64,000 nt of DNA from JAAYJS01 sp964346185 (GTDB lineage: Bacteria > Bacillota > Clostridia > Eubacteriales > Eubacteriaceae), in NCBI GenBank assembly GCA_964346185.1, contig CAYFTR010000004.1:16045-80044 (forward strand), given 5' to 3'. Position numbers and translations under genes: made by a program. Shown here in pieces: positions 32,961-40,440 of the stretch. The notes beneath the pieces were generated by a model. It was not told where the DNA came from, ran no database searches, and saw nothing but the letters and a program-made list of their open reading frames with translations. Positions within the stretch are counted from its first letter, which is position 1. Every line of letters begins with the position of its first letter.

Positions 32961-33263
32961 ATGTTGTCTTTTGTTATTAGTGAGAATATCGATTCCTATT
33001 TAGGCTTTCAATTGGCCGGCGTTAGCGGGGTGTACTCGAAGGATAAGGTAGAAATTGAAAGAGTATTTAAAAAAACAATAAAAGAAAAAGATATCGGCAT
33101 TATATTTTTAACAGAAAACGCCTATCAAATGATTGAAACTTTGGTAATCGAAACCAAACGACGCAACTTATATCCTTTAATTCTGGTCATACCGGATCGA
33201 CATGGTTACCGGCAGGCATCCGGCATTATTTCCAAATATATTGAAGCGTCCGTAGGATTATAA
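32961..33263 (+). CDS. V-type ATPase subunit F
   Basis: 100 residues, small alpha/beta protein (NtpG/AtpF type) of the central stalk, interacting with subunit D. Motif-like features are the C-terminal YIEASVGL tail and the early FVISENIDSYLGFQLAGV segment. One-base gap after subunit K and an 11-base gap before subunit E. Length fits the family. Confidence 0.88.
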   Translation: MLSFVISENIDSYLGFQLAGVSGVYSKDKVEIERVFKKTIKEKDIGIIFLTENAYQMIETLVIETKRRNLYPLILVIPDRHGYRQASGIISKYIEASVGL

Positions 33264-33274
33264 AAGGTGGCAAT

Positions 33275-33904
33275 ATGATAGAAATAAATGAAAAATTAAA
33301 AGTTTTTACATCTTATCTGGAACGGGAGCAGCAGGCATACCGCCAGTTGATGTTACAAAACGCCCGTGATAAATGTGCAGCACTTGAAACGACATTTTTG
33401 ACCAAAATGGAAGCGGAAAAAAAAGAACTTGTTAAAAAAAGCACAAAATCTCGAGAACGAGATCGGGCAAGGATTATCGGAGAAGGCTATCAACGGGCAA
33501 ATGATACACGTTTACGCCTATATAAAGATTTAAGTGATGACTTTATCGCATTAATTTTAAATGAGTGCCGTACACTTATCGGGGAGTCCGCCTATCGGGC
33601 GTATCTTAAAGCCTGTATTCAGAAATTGCCGGACATATTTGATGAGAAGCATTTAAGTATTTACATTAAAGAAGAGGATGCAACTGCGATTCAAACCGAA
33701 TTAAAAACACTCAGTGACGATATTCATGTTGATATTTATCCTTTAGCGGAAACGTACAAGGGTGGTTTTATTGTACAAGACTGCGAGGAACGGATCTATT
33801 ACGATTGCACCCTCGAGCATTTAGTGCGTTCAAATAAAAAACACATCGGTCAGCGTCTCCAGGAATTAATGGACAACCGGGAGGTCAATCATGGGGAAGA
33901 ATAA
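33275..33904 (+). CDS. V-type ATPase subunit E
   Basis: 209 residues. Long N-terminal helix (about 1-100) followed by a small alpha/beta domain ending in EERIYYDCTLEHLV, typical of the E subunit that anchors the peripheral stalk to the A3B3 head. AAAGGTGG precedes the ATG. It overlaps subunit A by 14 bases. Confidence 0.88.
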   Translation: MIEINEKLKVFTSYLEREQQAYRQLMLQNARDKCAALETTFLTKMEAEKKELVKKSTKSRERDRARIIGEGYQRANDTRLRLYKDLSDDFIALILNECRTLIGESAYRAYLKACIQKLPDIFDEKHLSIYIKEEDATAIQTELKTLSDDIHVDIYPLAETYKGGFIVQDCEERIYYDCTLEHLVRSNKKHIGQRLQELMDNREVNHGEE

Positions 33905-35681
33905 TTCCGGCGGCGTTATTTACGGCATTAACGGATCCGTTGTGACGGGAAAAGCGATGAGACCCTTTAAAATGAGGGAAATGGTTATGGTGGGCAATAA
34001 AAGGCTCATCGGCGAGATCATCGTGTTGGAAGGTGACAAGGCGATGATTCAAGTTTACGAAGAAACCGAAGGCTTAACACCGGGAGAACCGATCCTGCCG
34101 ACCGGTTCTCCTTTAAGTGTAAAGTTGGGACCGGGTATTCTAACCAACATGTTTGACGGCATACAAAGACCCTTGGAAGCCATGCAAGGTATTTCTCCGG
34201 TATTTATCCCCGAAGGTATCGGTTTATTGTGCCTTGATGATGAGAAACTGTGGGAGGTTCATTTAGTCGTAAAAAAGGGCGATTATTTGTCGGGTGGTAG
34301 CATTTATGCGACTATTCCGGAAACAGAGTTGATTGAACATCGCTTAATGGTGCCGCCAAATCTCGAAGGGACGGTAGTGGCAATAAAGCCTGACGGGTCG
34401 TACTCTATTGAGGAAACAATTGTTGTTTTGGAAGATGGTAACCGACGTTGTCACGAATTAAAGCTTTATCAAAAATGGCCGGTGCGAAAAGCCAGACCGG
34501 TCAAACTAAGAGGTGAGCCGAATAAACCGCTGATTACGGGGCAAAGGATTATCGATTTGTTTTTTCCCATAGCGAAGGGCGGCACCGCCGCCATACCCGG
34601 CAGCTTCGGAACAGGCAAAACAATGACACAACACCAACTGGCAAAATGGTCCGATGCACAAATTGTTGTTTATATCGGTTGTGGCGAAAGGGGAAACGAA
34701 ATGACGGAGGTCATTGAAGATTTTCCCCGATTAATCGATCCGAAATCCGGAAAGCCCCTTATGGAACGGACGACGCTCATTGCCAATACGTCCAATATGC
34801 CGGTTGCTGCCAGAGAAGCCAGTATCTACACCGGAATTACCATAGCCGAATATTATCGAGATATGGGTTACGACGTGGCAATGATGGCGGATTCAACATC
34901 CAGGTGGGCGGAAGCTTTAAGGGAAATATCCGGACGCTTGGAAGAAATGCCGGCGGAGGAAGGGTATCCCGCCTATTTGTCATCTCGTATTGCCGAGTTT
35001 TACGAGCGTGCCGGAATGGTACAAACCTTAAGCGGTGCTTTCGGCTCTATCAGTATTATTGGAGCCGTTTCCCCCGCAGGGGGCGATTTTTCGGAGCCTG
35101 TAACGGAAAACACCAAGCGCTATGTCAACACCTTTTTAGCCTTGGATAAAAATTTGGCTTATGCCAGACATTACCCGGCAATTCATTGGATGGACTCTTA
35201 TTCCGGCTATCTGGATATTTTACAAGACTGGTATAGCGAAAATGTTGCCGAAGACGCACTAACCTTACGCAATAAAATGCTCAACCTGCTATTTGAAGAA
35301 AACAAACTGCAGGAAATGGTCATGTTAGTCGGTGAAGAAGCATTACCCGATGGACAACGTTGGGTTTTGGAAATTTGTCGATTAATACGTTTGGGTTTCC
35401 TGCAGCAAAATGCTTTTGACAGCGTGGATACCTTTGTCCCCATGGAAAAGCAGTATCGAATGCTTAAAGTGATTGAAATTTTATACGATCAAGGGATTGA
35501 ATGTTTGAAAGAAAGTATACCGACAACGGTATTAAAAAATGTGGAACTCTTTGATGCAATCGTTAAAATGAAATATACGGTACCGAACAACGATTTAAGC
35601 GGGCTTGCAAATCTTGAAAATCAAATCGAAAAATATTACGAAGAATTGATGCTTCAATACAGGCAAAAGGAGGACGTATGA
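33891..35681 (+). CDS. atpA: V-type ATPase catalytic subunit A
   Basis: 596 residues. N-terminal beta barrel (GVIYGINGSVVTGKAM), the A-subunit-specific insertion, and a RecA-like core with P-loop GSFGTGKT near residue 238, GERGNEM and SRWAEALREISGRLEEMPAEEGYP. It hydrolyses or makes ATP in the A3B3 head. Four-base overlap with subunit B. Confidence 0.97.
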   Translation: MGKNNSGGVIYGINGSVVTGKAMRPFKMREMVMVGNKRLIGEIIVLEGDKAMIQVYEETEGLTPGEPILPTGSPLSVKLGPGILTNMFDGIQRPLEAMQGISPVFIPEGIGLLCLDDEKLWEVHLVVKKGDYLSGGSIYATIPETELIEHRLMVPPNLEGTVVAIKPDGSYSIEETIVVLEDGNRRCHELKLYQKWPVRKARPVKLRGEPNKPLITGQRIIDLFFPIAKGGTAAIPGSFGTGKTMTQHQLAKWSDAQIVVYIGCGERGNEMTEVIEDFPRLIDPKSGKPLMERTTLIANTSNMPVAAREASIYTGITIAEYYRDMGYDVAMMADSTSRWAEALREISGRLEEMPAEEGYPAYLSSRIAEFYERAGMVQTLSGAFGSISIIGAVSPAGGDFSEPVTENTKRYVNTFLALDKNLAYARHYPAIHWMDSYSGYLDILQDWYSENVAEDALTLRNKMLNLLFEENKLQEMVMLVGEEALPDGQRWVLEICRLIRLGFLQQNAFDSVDTFVPMEKQYRMLKVIEILYDQGIECLKESIPTTVLKNVELFDAIVKMKYTVPNNDLSGLANLENQIEKYYEELMLQYRQKEDV

Positions 35682-37057
35682 GAAGAGAATATTTACAAAT
35701 TGATCGAATTAACGGTCCTCTCATAGAAATATCCGACGTGCGAGATGTTTTTTACGGTGAAGTAACAGAGATAAGATCTCGTGACACCGGTGAAGTTCGC
35801 ATTGGTAAAGTAATTAAATTGGAAGGCGACAAAGCTCTGGTTCAAGTTTTTCAACAGACTGACGGGTTGGCGGCCGAAAATTGTATCACAGGCTTTACAG
35901 GAGAATCTTTTAAACTGCCCATGTCCAAAAAACTGCTGGGGCGTCAATTTAACGGCATCGGAAAACCGATGGACAACGGTCCCGAAGTTTACTCGGACAG
36001 AGCGGAGAATATTAACGGAGCACCGATAAATCCGATGAGTCGAAAATATCCCCGGAATTTTATTCAAACCGGTATCTCTTCCATCGATGTTTTGACGACA
36101 CTGATACACGGACAAAAATTACCGATTTTTTCCGGTAACGGATTACCACACAATCAATTGACGGCACAAATAATCAGTCAAGCAAAACCTGGCGACAACA
36201 GCGATGAAAAATTTTGTGTTGTGTTTGCCGCTATCGGTGTTAAGCACGATGACGAACAATATTTTAAAAAAGTTTTTAAAGAAGCGGATGTTATGAATCA
36301 GGTTGTGATGTTTGTCAATTATGCGGACGACCCCGTAGCGGAGCGAACGACGACACCCAGATGTGCCTTGGCGGCAGCCGAATACCTTGCTTTTGAAGAA
36401 GATATGCAGGTTTTGGTGGTTATGAGTGATGTGACCGCCTATTGTGAAGGGCTCAGAGAGATATCCTCCGCAAGAGAAGAGGTCCCGGGACGTAGAGGCT
36501 ACCCGGGCTATATGTATTCGGACTTGGCAACTCTTTATGAACGTGCCGGTATGATTCAAAATTCAAAAGGATCGATTACTTTTTTACCGATTTTAACCAT
36601 GCCCAATGATGATATCACCCACCCCATACCCGACTTAACAGGCTTTATTACCGAAGGTCAAGTTGTATTGGGACGACAATTGTATCAAAGAGGGGTGTAC
36701 CCGCCTGTTGATGTGTTGCCGTCTTTATCTAGATTGATGAAAGATGGTATCGGCGAAGGGTACACGCGGGAAGACCATCAGGATTTGGCAAATCAATTAT
36801 TTGCTTCTTATTCTAAAGTAATGGAAGTAAGAGATTTAGCTCAAATTATGGGAGAAGATGATTTAAGCGAATTGGATAAAGCTTATATGGCATTCGGCAG
36901 ACAGTTTGAAAAACAATTTTTAGGTCAGGGATTCGGAGAGAACCGAAGTATCATTGAAAGTTTGGATTTGGGTTGGTCTTTACTGACAATTTTGCCGAAA
37001 AGCGAATTAACACGACTAAGCCCGAAGCTGATCAATAAATATTTGCCGAAAGGGTAA
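35678..37057 (+). CDS. atpB: V-type ATPase regulatory subunit B
   Basis: 459 residues. Homologous to subunit A, but the P-loop is degenerate (FSGNGLPHNQL), as expected for the non-catalytic B subunit. EVPGRRGYPGYMYSDLA and the C-terminal helical domain are intact. AGGAGG precedes the ATG. It is followed directly by subunit D. Confidence 0.97.
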   Translation: MRREYLQIDRINGPLIEISDVRDVFYGEVTEIRSRDTGEVRIGKVIKLEGDKALVQVFQQTDGLAAENCITGFTGESFKLPMSKKLLGRQFNGIGKPMDNGPEVYSDRAENINGAPINPMSRKYPRNFIQTGISSIDVLTTLIHGQKLPIFSGNGLPHNQLTAQIISQAKPGDNSDEKFCVVFAAIGVKHDDEQYFKKVFKEADVMNQVVMFVNYADDPVAERTTTPRCALAAAEYLAFEEDMQVLVVMSDVTAYCEGLREISSAREEVPGRRGYPGYMYSDLATLYERAGMIQNSKGSITFLPILTMPNDDITHPIPDLTGFITEGQVVLGRQLYQRGVYPPVDVLPSLSRLMKDGIGEGYTREDHQDLANQLFASYSKVMEVRDLAQIMGEDDLSELDKAYMAFGRQFEKQFLGQGFGENRSIIESLDLGWSLLTILPKSELTRLSPKLINKYLPKG

Positions 37058-37696
37058 ATGCATATGGCAACGAAACCGACACCCACCAAAGCAAATTTAT
37101 TTAAAGCAAAAAACCGGTTAATTTTTTCGGAAAAAGGTTACAACTTATTAGATAAAAAAAGAACGGTACTTATTCAGGAAATTTTAAAACTGGTAGAGGC
37201 CTCTCGGTCATTGGAAGAAAAATTTAACCGTACCCTTCAGGAAGCCTATGAAGCTTTACAGGAAGCAATTATTTCGATGGGGCTCGATCATTTAGAGCAT
37301 TATATTTTGTCCGTTCCGAAAGAAACACCCTATCAGGGTCTAACAAGATCCGTTATGGGGGTTGATATTCCCCAGTTGATAACACCGAAAGAAGATAATA
37401 TCAATTTTTCGCTACCCTATGGCTTTAACGACTCGGTACCGGTATTGGATCATGCCATTGAAAAATTTCATGAAGTTAAATTTTTAGCTTATCAATTAGC
37501 GGAAATTGAAACCACCGCTTTTAAATTATCCCAAGAGATTAAAAAAACTCAAAAGTCGGCGAACGCTTTGGAAAAACTTAAAATTCCCGAAACAAAGGCC
37601 GACATCCAATGGATAGAAGACAGTATTGAAGAGAAAGAGCGTGAAGAAAATTTCCGTATTAAAAAAGTAAAAAAACATCGCCAAAGCACCAAGTAA
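37058..37696 (+). CDS. V-type ATPase central stalk subunit D
   Basis: 212 residues. N- and C-terminal helices form the antiparallel coiled coil of the rotor shaft; PTKANLFKAKNRL near the N-terminus is a family hallmark. The last gene of the nine-gene operon (stalk-C-I-K-F-E-A-B-D). It starts at ATG 37058 directly after the subunit B stop, with AAAGGG 4 bases upstream; a second ATG follows two codons later. Confidence 0.92.
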   Translation: MHMATKPTPTKANLFKAKNRLIFSEKGYNLLDKKRTVLIQEILKLVEASRSLEEKFNRTLQEAYEALQEAIISMGLDHLEHYILSVPKETPYQGLTRSVMGVDIPQLITPKEDNINFSLPYGFNDSVPVLDHAIEKFHEVKFLAYQLAEIETTAFKLSQEIKKTQKSANALEKLKIPETKADIQWIEDSIEEKEREENFRIKKVKKHRQSTK

Positions 37697-37704
37697 AAAT
37701 CATA

Positions 37705-37756
37705 TTGCCGCTATCGTCATTGAGGTACCAACCTCACCGCTATGGCGGCAGTTTAT
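37705..37756 (+). terminator. Complex hairpin after the V-type ATPase operon
   Basis: TGCCGCTAT pairs with ATGGCGGCA (one G-T), enclosing a second hairpin GAGGT-acca-ACCTC. GTTTATTT follows, a modest T tract. It probably ends the ATPase transcript. Confidence 0.6.
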
Positions 37757-37810
37757 TTACGCCGGAAAAACAGGGTATTCAAAACTTAAGGAAGAGCGTA
37801 ACTGGAGATA

Positions 37811-37850
37811 AATAAAAAGACTGCAAGGAAAGCATATCCTATGCAGTCTT
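37811..37850 (-). terminator. Rho-independent terminator of glnS
   Basis: On the minus strand AAGACTGCA pairs with TGCAGTCTT with an inner AGGA/TCCT stem, followed by TTTTTATT. It lies 7 bases after the glnS stop. Confidence 0.88.
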
Positions 37851-37856
37851 AATTGT

Positions 37857-39527
37857 CTATTTGCCTGGTCGCCACGAACTTTTAAGTTCCACAACACGAT
37901 TAAAAACGAGGTGATCATCCTTTGTATATTTGGGATCGACAGAAAAATAACCGTTACGGACAAATTGTACCTTTTCCAAGGGGTGCATGTTACCGATTTC
38001 CGGTTCGCCGTAGCCTTGTACAACGATACGGGAATCGGGATTAATTTTTTCTAAAAAATTTTCGGCATCAAACTCCGTATCTTTTTCCAATAAAGGGTTT
38101 AACAGATGTACTTCGATCGGAACATTATATTTTGCGGAAACCCAGTGAATGGTTCCCTTAACCTTGCGTCCCGTAAAACCGGATCCGGACTTGGTTTCAG
38201 GGTCATAGGTACATTTTAATTCAACGACTTCGCCGTTTTCGTCTTTGAGGATTTCGTTGCAGGTTATAAAATAGGCACCTCTTAAACGCACCTCATTACC
38301 CGGGAAAAGGCGGAAGTATTTTTTAATCGGTACTTCCATAAAATCTTCTCTTTCTACGTACAACTCTCTGGTAAAGGGCAGTTGATGTTTTCCCATTTCT
38401 GGCACATCTTGATTGGTTTGAATATTCAACCACTCGACTTCATCTTCCGGGAAATTGGTAATGGTTACCTTGAGGGGATTTAATACGGCATTATAACGAG
38501 GGGTTTTAAGTTTTAAATCGTCACGGATAAAATGCTCCAACATACCCAAATCAACCGTCGAATTTGCTTTGGCAACGCCGATTTCTTCACAAAAGTTTTG
38601 AATGGATTCCGGTGTATAGCCTCTGCGTCGTAATCCGGAAATGGTCGGCAGTCGGGGGTCGTCCCATCCGTCTGCGACGCCGCTGTCTACCAATTGCTTT
38701 AAGTAGCGTTTACCCATAATGGTTTGGGTCAGGTTCAGTTTGGCGAATTCAATTTGCTTCGGTCTTTCTTTTTGATAATCATTTAAGTTGTCCAACACCC
38801 AGTCATAAAAAGGTCTGTGATCTTCAAATTCCAAGGTGCAAATGGAGTGGGTAATGCCTTCGATGGCATCTTCGACGGGGTGGGCAAAGTCGTACATAGG
38901 GTAAACATGCCATTGTTCGTGGGTGTTGGGATGTTCGACGTTCAAAATTCTGTATATGACAGGGTCTCTCATATTCATGTTGGGACTTGCCATATCTATT
39001 TTTGCCCTTAATACCATCGATTCCTCCGGATGATCACCGGCAATCATTTCTTCAAAAAGTTTAAGGTTTTCTTCCGGGGTTCTGTTTCGATACGGGCTGT
39101 CTTTGCCCAGTTGCGTTAAAGTTCCCCGGTATTCTCTGATTTCTTCTCCGGACAAACTATCAACATATGCCAGCCCTTTTTCAATCAGTTCCTTTGCATA
39201 GTCGATCATTTTGGAAAAATACGATGAAGCAAAAAACATGCGATCTTCCCATTGTATACCCAGCCAATTTAAATCGTTTTGGATTGCGTCGACAAACTCC
39301 ACTTCCTCTTTAATAGGGTTGGTGTCATCAAAGCGCAGGTTAAATAAGCCGTTATATTTTTTTGCCAGGCGATAATTTAATAATGAGGATTTTGCATGAC
39401 CGATATGCAAATAACCGTTGGGTTCCGGCGGAAAACGTGTATGTACACGATTGTCGGTATATACATTTTTTTGGATATCTTCATCTATAATATTGGTGAT
39501 AAAATTCGGTCTGTCTTTTTGTTCCAT
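37857..39527 (-). CDS. glnS: Glutaminyl-tRNA synthetase
   Basis: 556 residues, class I synthetase. PPEPNGYLHIGHAKS holds the HIGH motif (residue about 40). The second signature, normally MSKR(K/Y)L in GlnRS, reads IMGKRYLKQLV, with glycine for the serine. The C-terminal anticodon-binding beta barrels (about 330-556) are complete. It charges tRNA-Gln directly; many Bacillota instead use GatCAB. AGGAG precedes the ATG on the minus strand. It is a single-gene unit between two plus-strand operons. Confidence 0.96.
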   Translation of the reverse strand: MEQKDRPNFITNIIDEDIQKNVYTDNRVHTRFPPEPNGYLHIGHAKSSLLNYRLAKKYNGLFNLRFDDTNPIKEEVEFVDAIQNDLNWLGIQWEDRMFFASSYFSKMIDYAKELIEKGLAYVDSLSGEEIREYRGTLTQLGKDSPYRNRTPEENLKLFEEMIAGDHPEESMVLRAKIDMASPNMNMRDPVIYRILNVEHPNTHEQWHVYPMYDFAHPVEDAIEGITHSICTLEFEDHRPFYDWVLDNLNDYQKERPKQIEFAKLNLTQTIMGKRYLKQLVDSGVADGWDDPRLPTISGLRRRGYTPESIQNFCEEIGVAKANSTVDLGMLEHFIRDDLKLKTPRYNAVLNPLKVTITNFPEDEVEWLNIQTNQDVPEMGKHQLPFTRELYVEREDFMEVPIKKYFRLFPGNEVRLRGAYFITCNEILKDENGEVVELKCTYDPETKSGSGFTGRKVKGTIHWVSAKYNVPIEVHLLNPLLEKDTEFDAENFLEKINPDSRIVVQGYGEPEIGNMHPLEKVQFVRNGYFSVDPKYTKDDHLVFNRVVELKSSWRPGK

Positions 39528-39594
39528 AACACACTCCTGATTCTAATATAAATCCATGATAGCATAAAAGCCTTTTAAATAAAATGTGCTTCAA

Positions 39595-39719
39595 TGAATA
39601 AAATATGATCGTCCAATCGAATGGTATCGGATTGGTAAGGACAAGATAGTTTAAAATAATTTTACAGTCGAATTTAATAAAATACTATCGATAAAACTTA
39701 AAAACATATTAATAAAATA
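39595..39719 (+). repeat. Three short AT-rich direct repeats upstream of the RHH-clpB promoter
   Basis: T(G/T)AATAAAATA occurs at 39595-39605, 39674-39684 and 39709-39719; the first two extend to AATAAAATA-nn-ATCG. The last two are 35 bases apart. They could be operator repeats for the ribbon-helix-helix protein encoded next, but the sequence is AT-rich and chance is possible. Confidence 0.3.
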
Positions 39720-39747
39720 TAAAAGTTGATTCATTTATATAAATCGA

Positions 39748-39776
39748 TTGACAATTTATGAGGTTGACGGTATGAT
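39748..39776 (+). promoter_or_regulatory. Promoter of the RHH-clpB operon
   Basis: TTGACA (39748-39753), 17-base spacer, TATGAT (39771-39776): a near-consensus housekeeping promoter. No CIRCE element and no tandem CtsR heptads were found, unlike many clpB genes of Bacillota. Confidence 0.85.
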
Positions 39777-39794
39777 AAATTAAGAGGTAATCAG

Positions 39795-40433
39795 ATGAAA
39801 AAAAGTGTATACAGTTTAATGTTATTTGACGAAATTGTTGAAAAAATAGATCGTTTGGCCTATCACCAAAACACAAACAGATCACAACTAATTAACGATT
39901 TGTTAGCGGACTATTTGGGGCTTTCGACTCCGGAACAGCAGGTTCAGGAGGTGATTGATCAATTGGACAGCAATTTAAATGACTTATTGCCTGTTTCCCA
40001 AATGACGAAAAATTCCAGTATTCAATTCGGTAAAAGTTTAAAGTATAAGTATCGTCCGAAGGTTTTGTACAGCTATGAATTTGTTACCGAAAGCGGCAAC
40101 AAGTATGCCGTACTTAAGGTAAGTTCTCGAACAAAATCGGAAGCACTGAATCAGCAATTTGACGATTTTTTTGAAAAAATATGTCGAATTGAAAAGAAGG
40201 CCGATTTTTTGGCGGAAGAGGACATCGCCCACAATACCAATCACAAATTTGTCAGAAATTTTAAAAATGCCGGAGTCGTCGGATCCGACACACACCAACT
40301 CGGCAACTTTTTAACGGATTATTTAAAAACAATCGACCATGCGATGAATGTTTTTTTTGAAAGTGAAGAACAATCTGAAGCCGATCGATTAATAGAAGAA
40401 ATTTATAATCAATTTTTTACAAGAAATCAATAG
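39795..40433 (+). CDS. Ribbon-helix-helix domain protein of unknown function, in operon with clpB
   Basis: 212 residues, not recognised over its full length. Residues about 4-42 (SLMLFDEIVEKIDRLAYHQN then TNRSQLINDLLADYL) fit a CopG/Arc-type ribbon-helix-helix DNA-binding domain. The remaining 165 residues have a mixed alpha/beta pattern with a KYAVLKVSS strand and no known motif. AAGAGGT lies upstream of the ATG. It ends 7 bases before clpB, so both are co-transcribed from the promoter at 39748. A role as autogenous repressor of clpB is a reasonable guess, since no CtsR or HrcA site is present. Confidence 0.75.
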   Translation: MKKSVYSLMLFDEIVEKIDRLAYHQNTNRSQLINDLLADYLGLSTPEQQVQEVIDQLDSNLNDLLPVSQMTKNSSIQFGKSLKYKYRPKVLYSYEFVTESGNKYAVLKVSSRTKSEALNQQFDDFFEKICRIEKKADFLAEEDIAHNTNHKFVRNFKNAGVVGSDTHQLGNFLTDYLKTIDHAMNVFFESEEQSEADRLIEEIYNQFFTRNQ

Positions 40434-40440
40434 GTGAATG

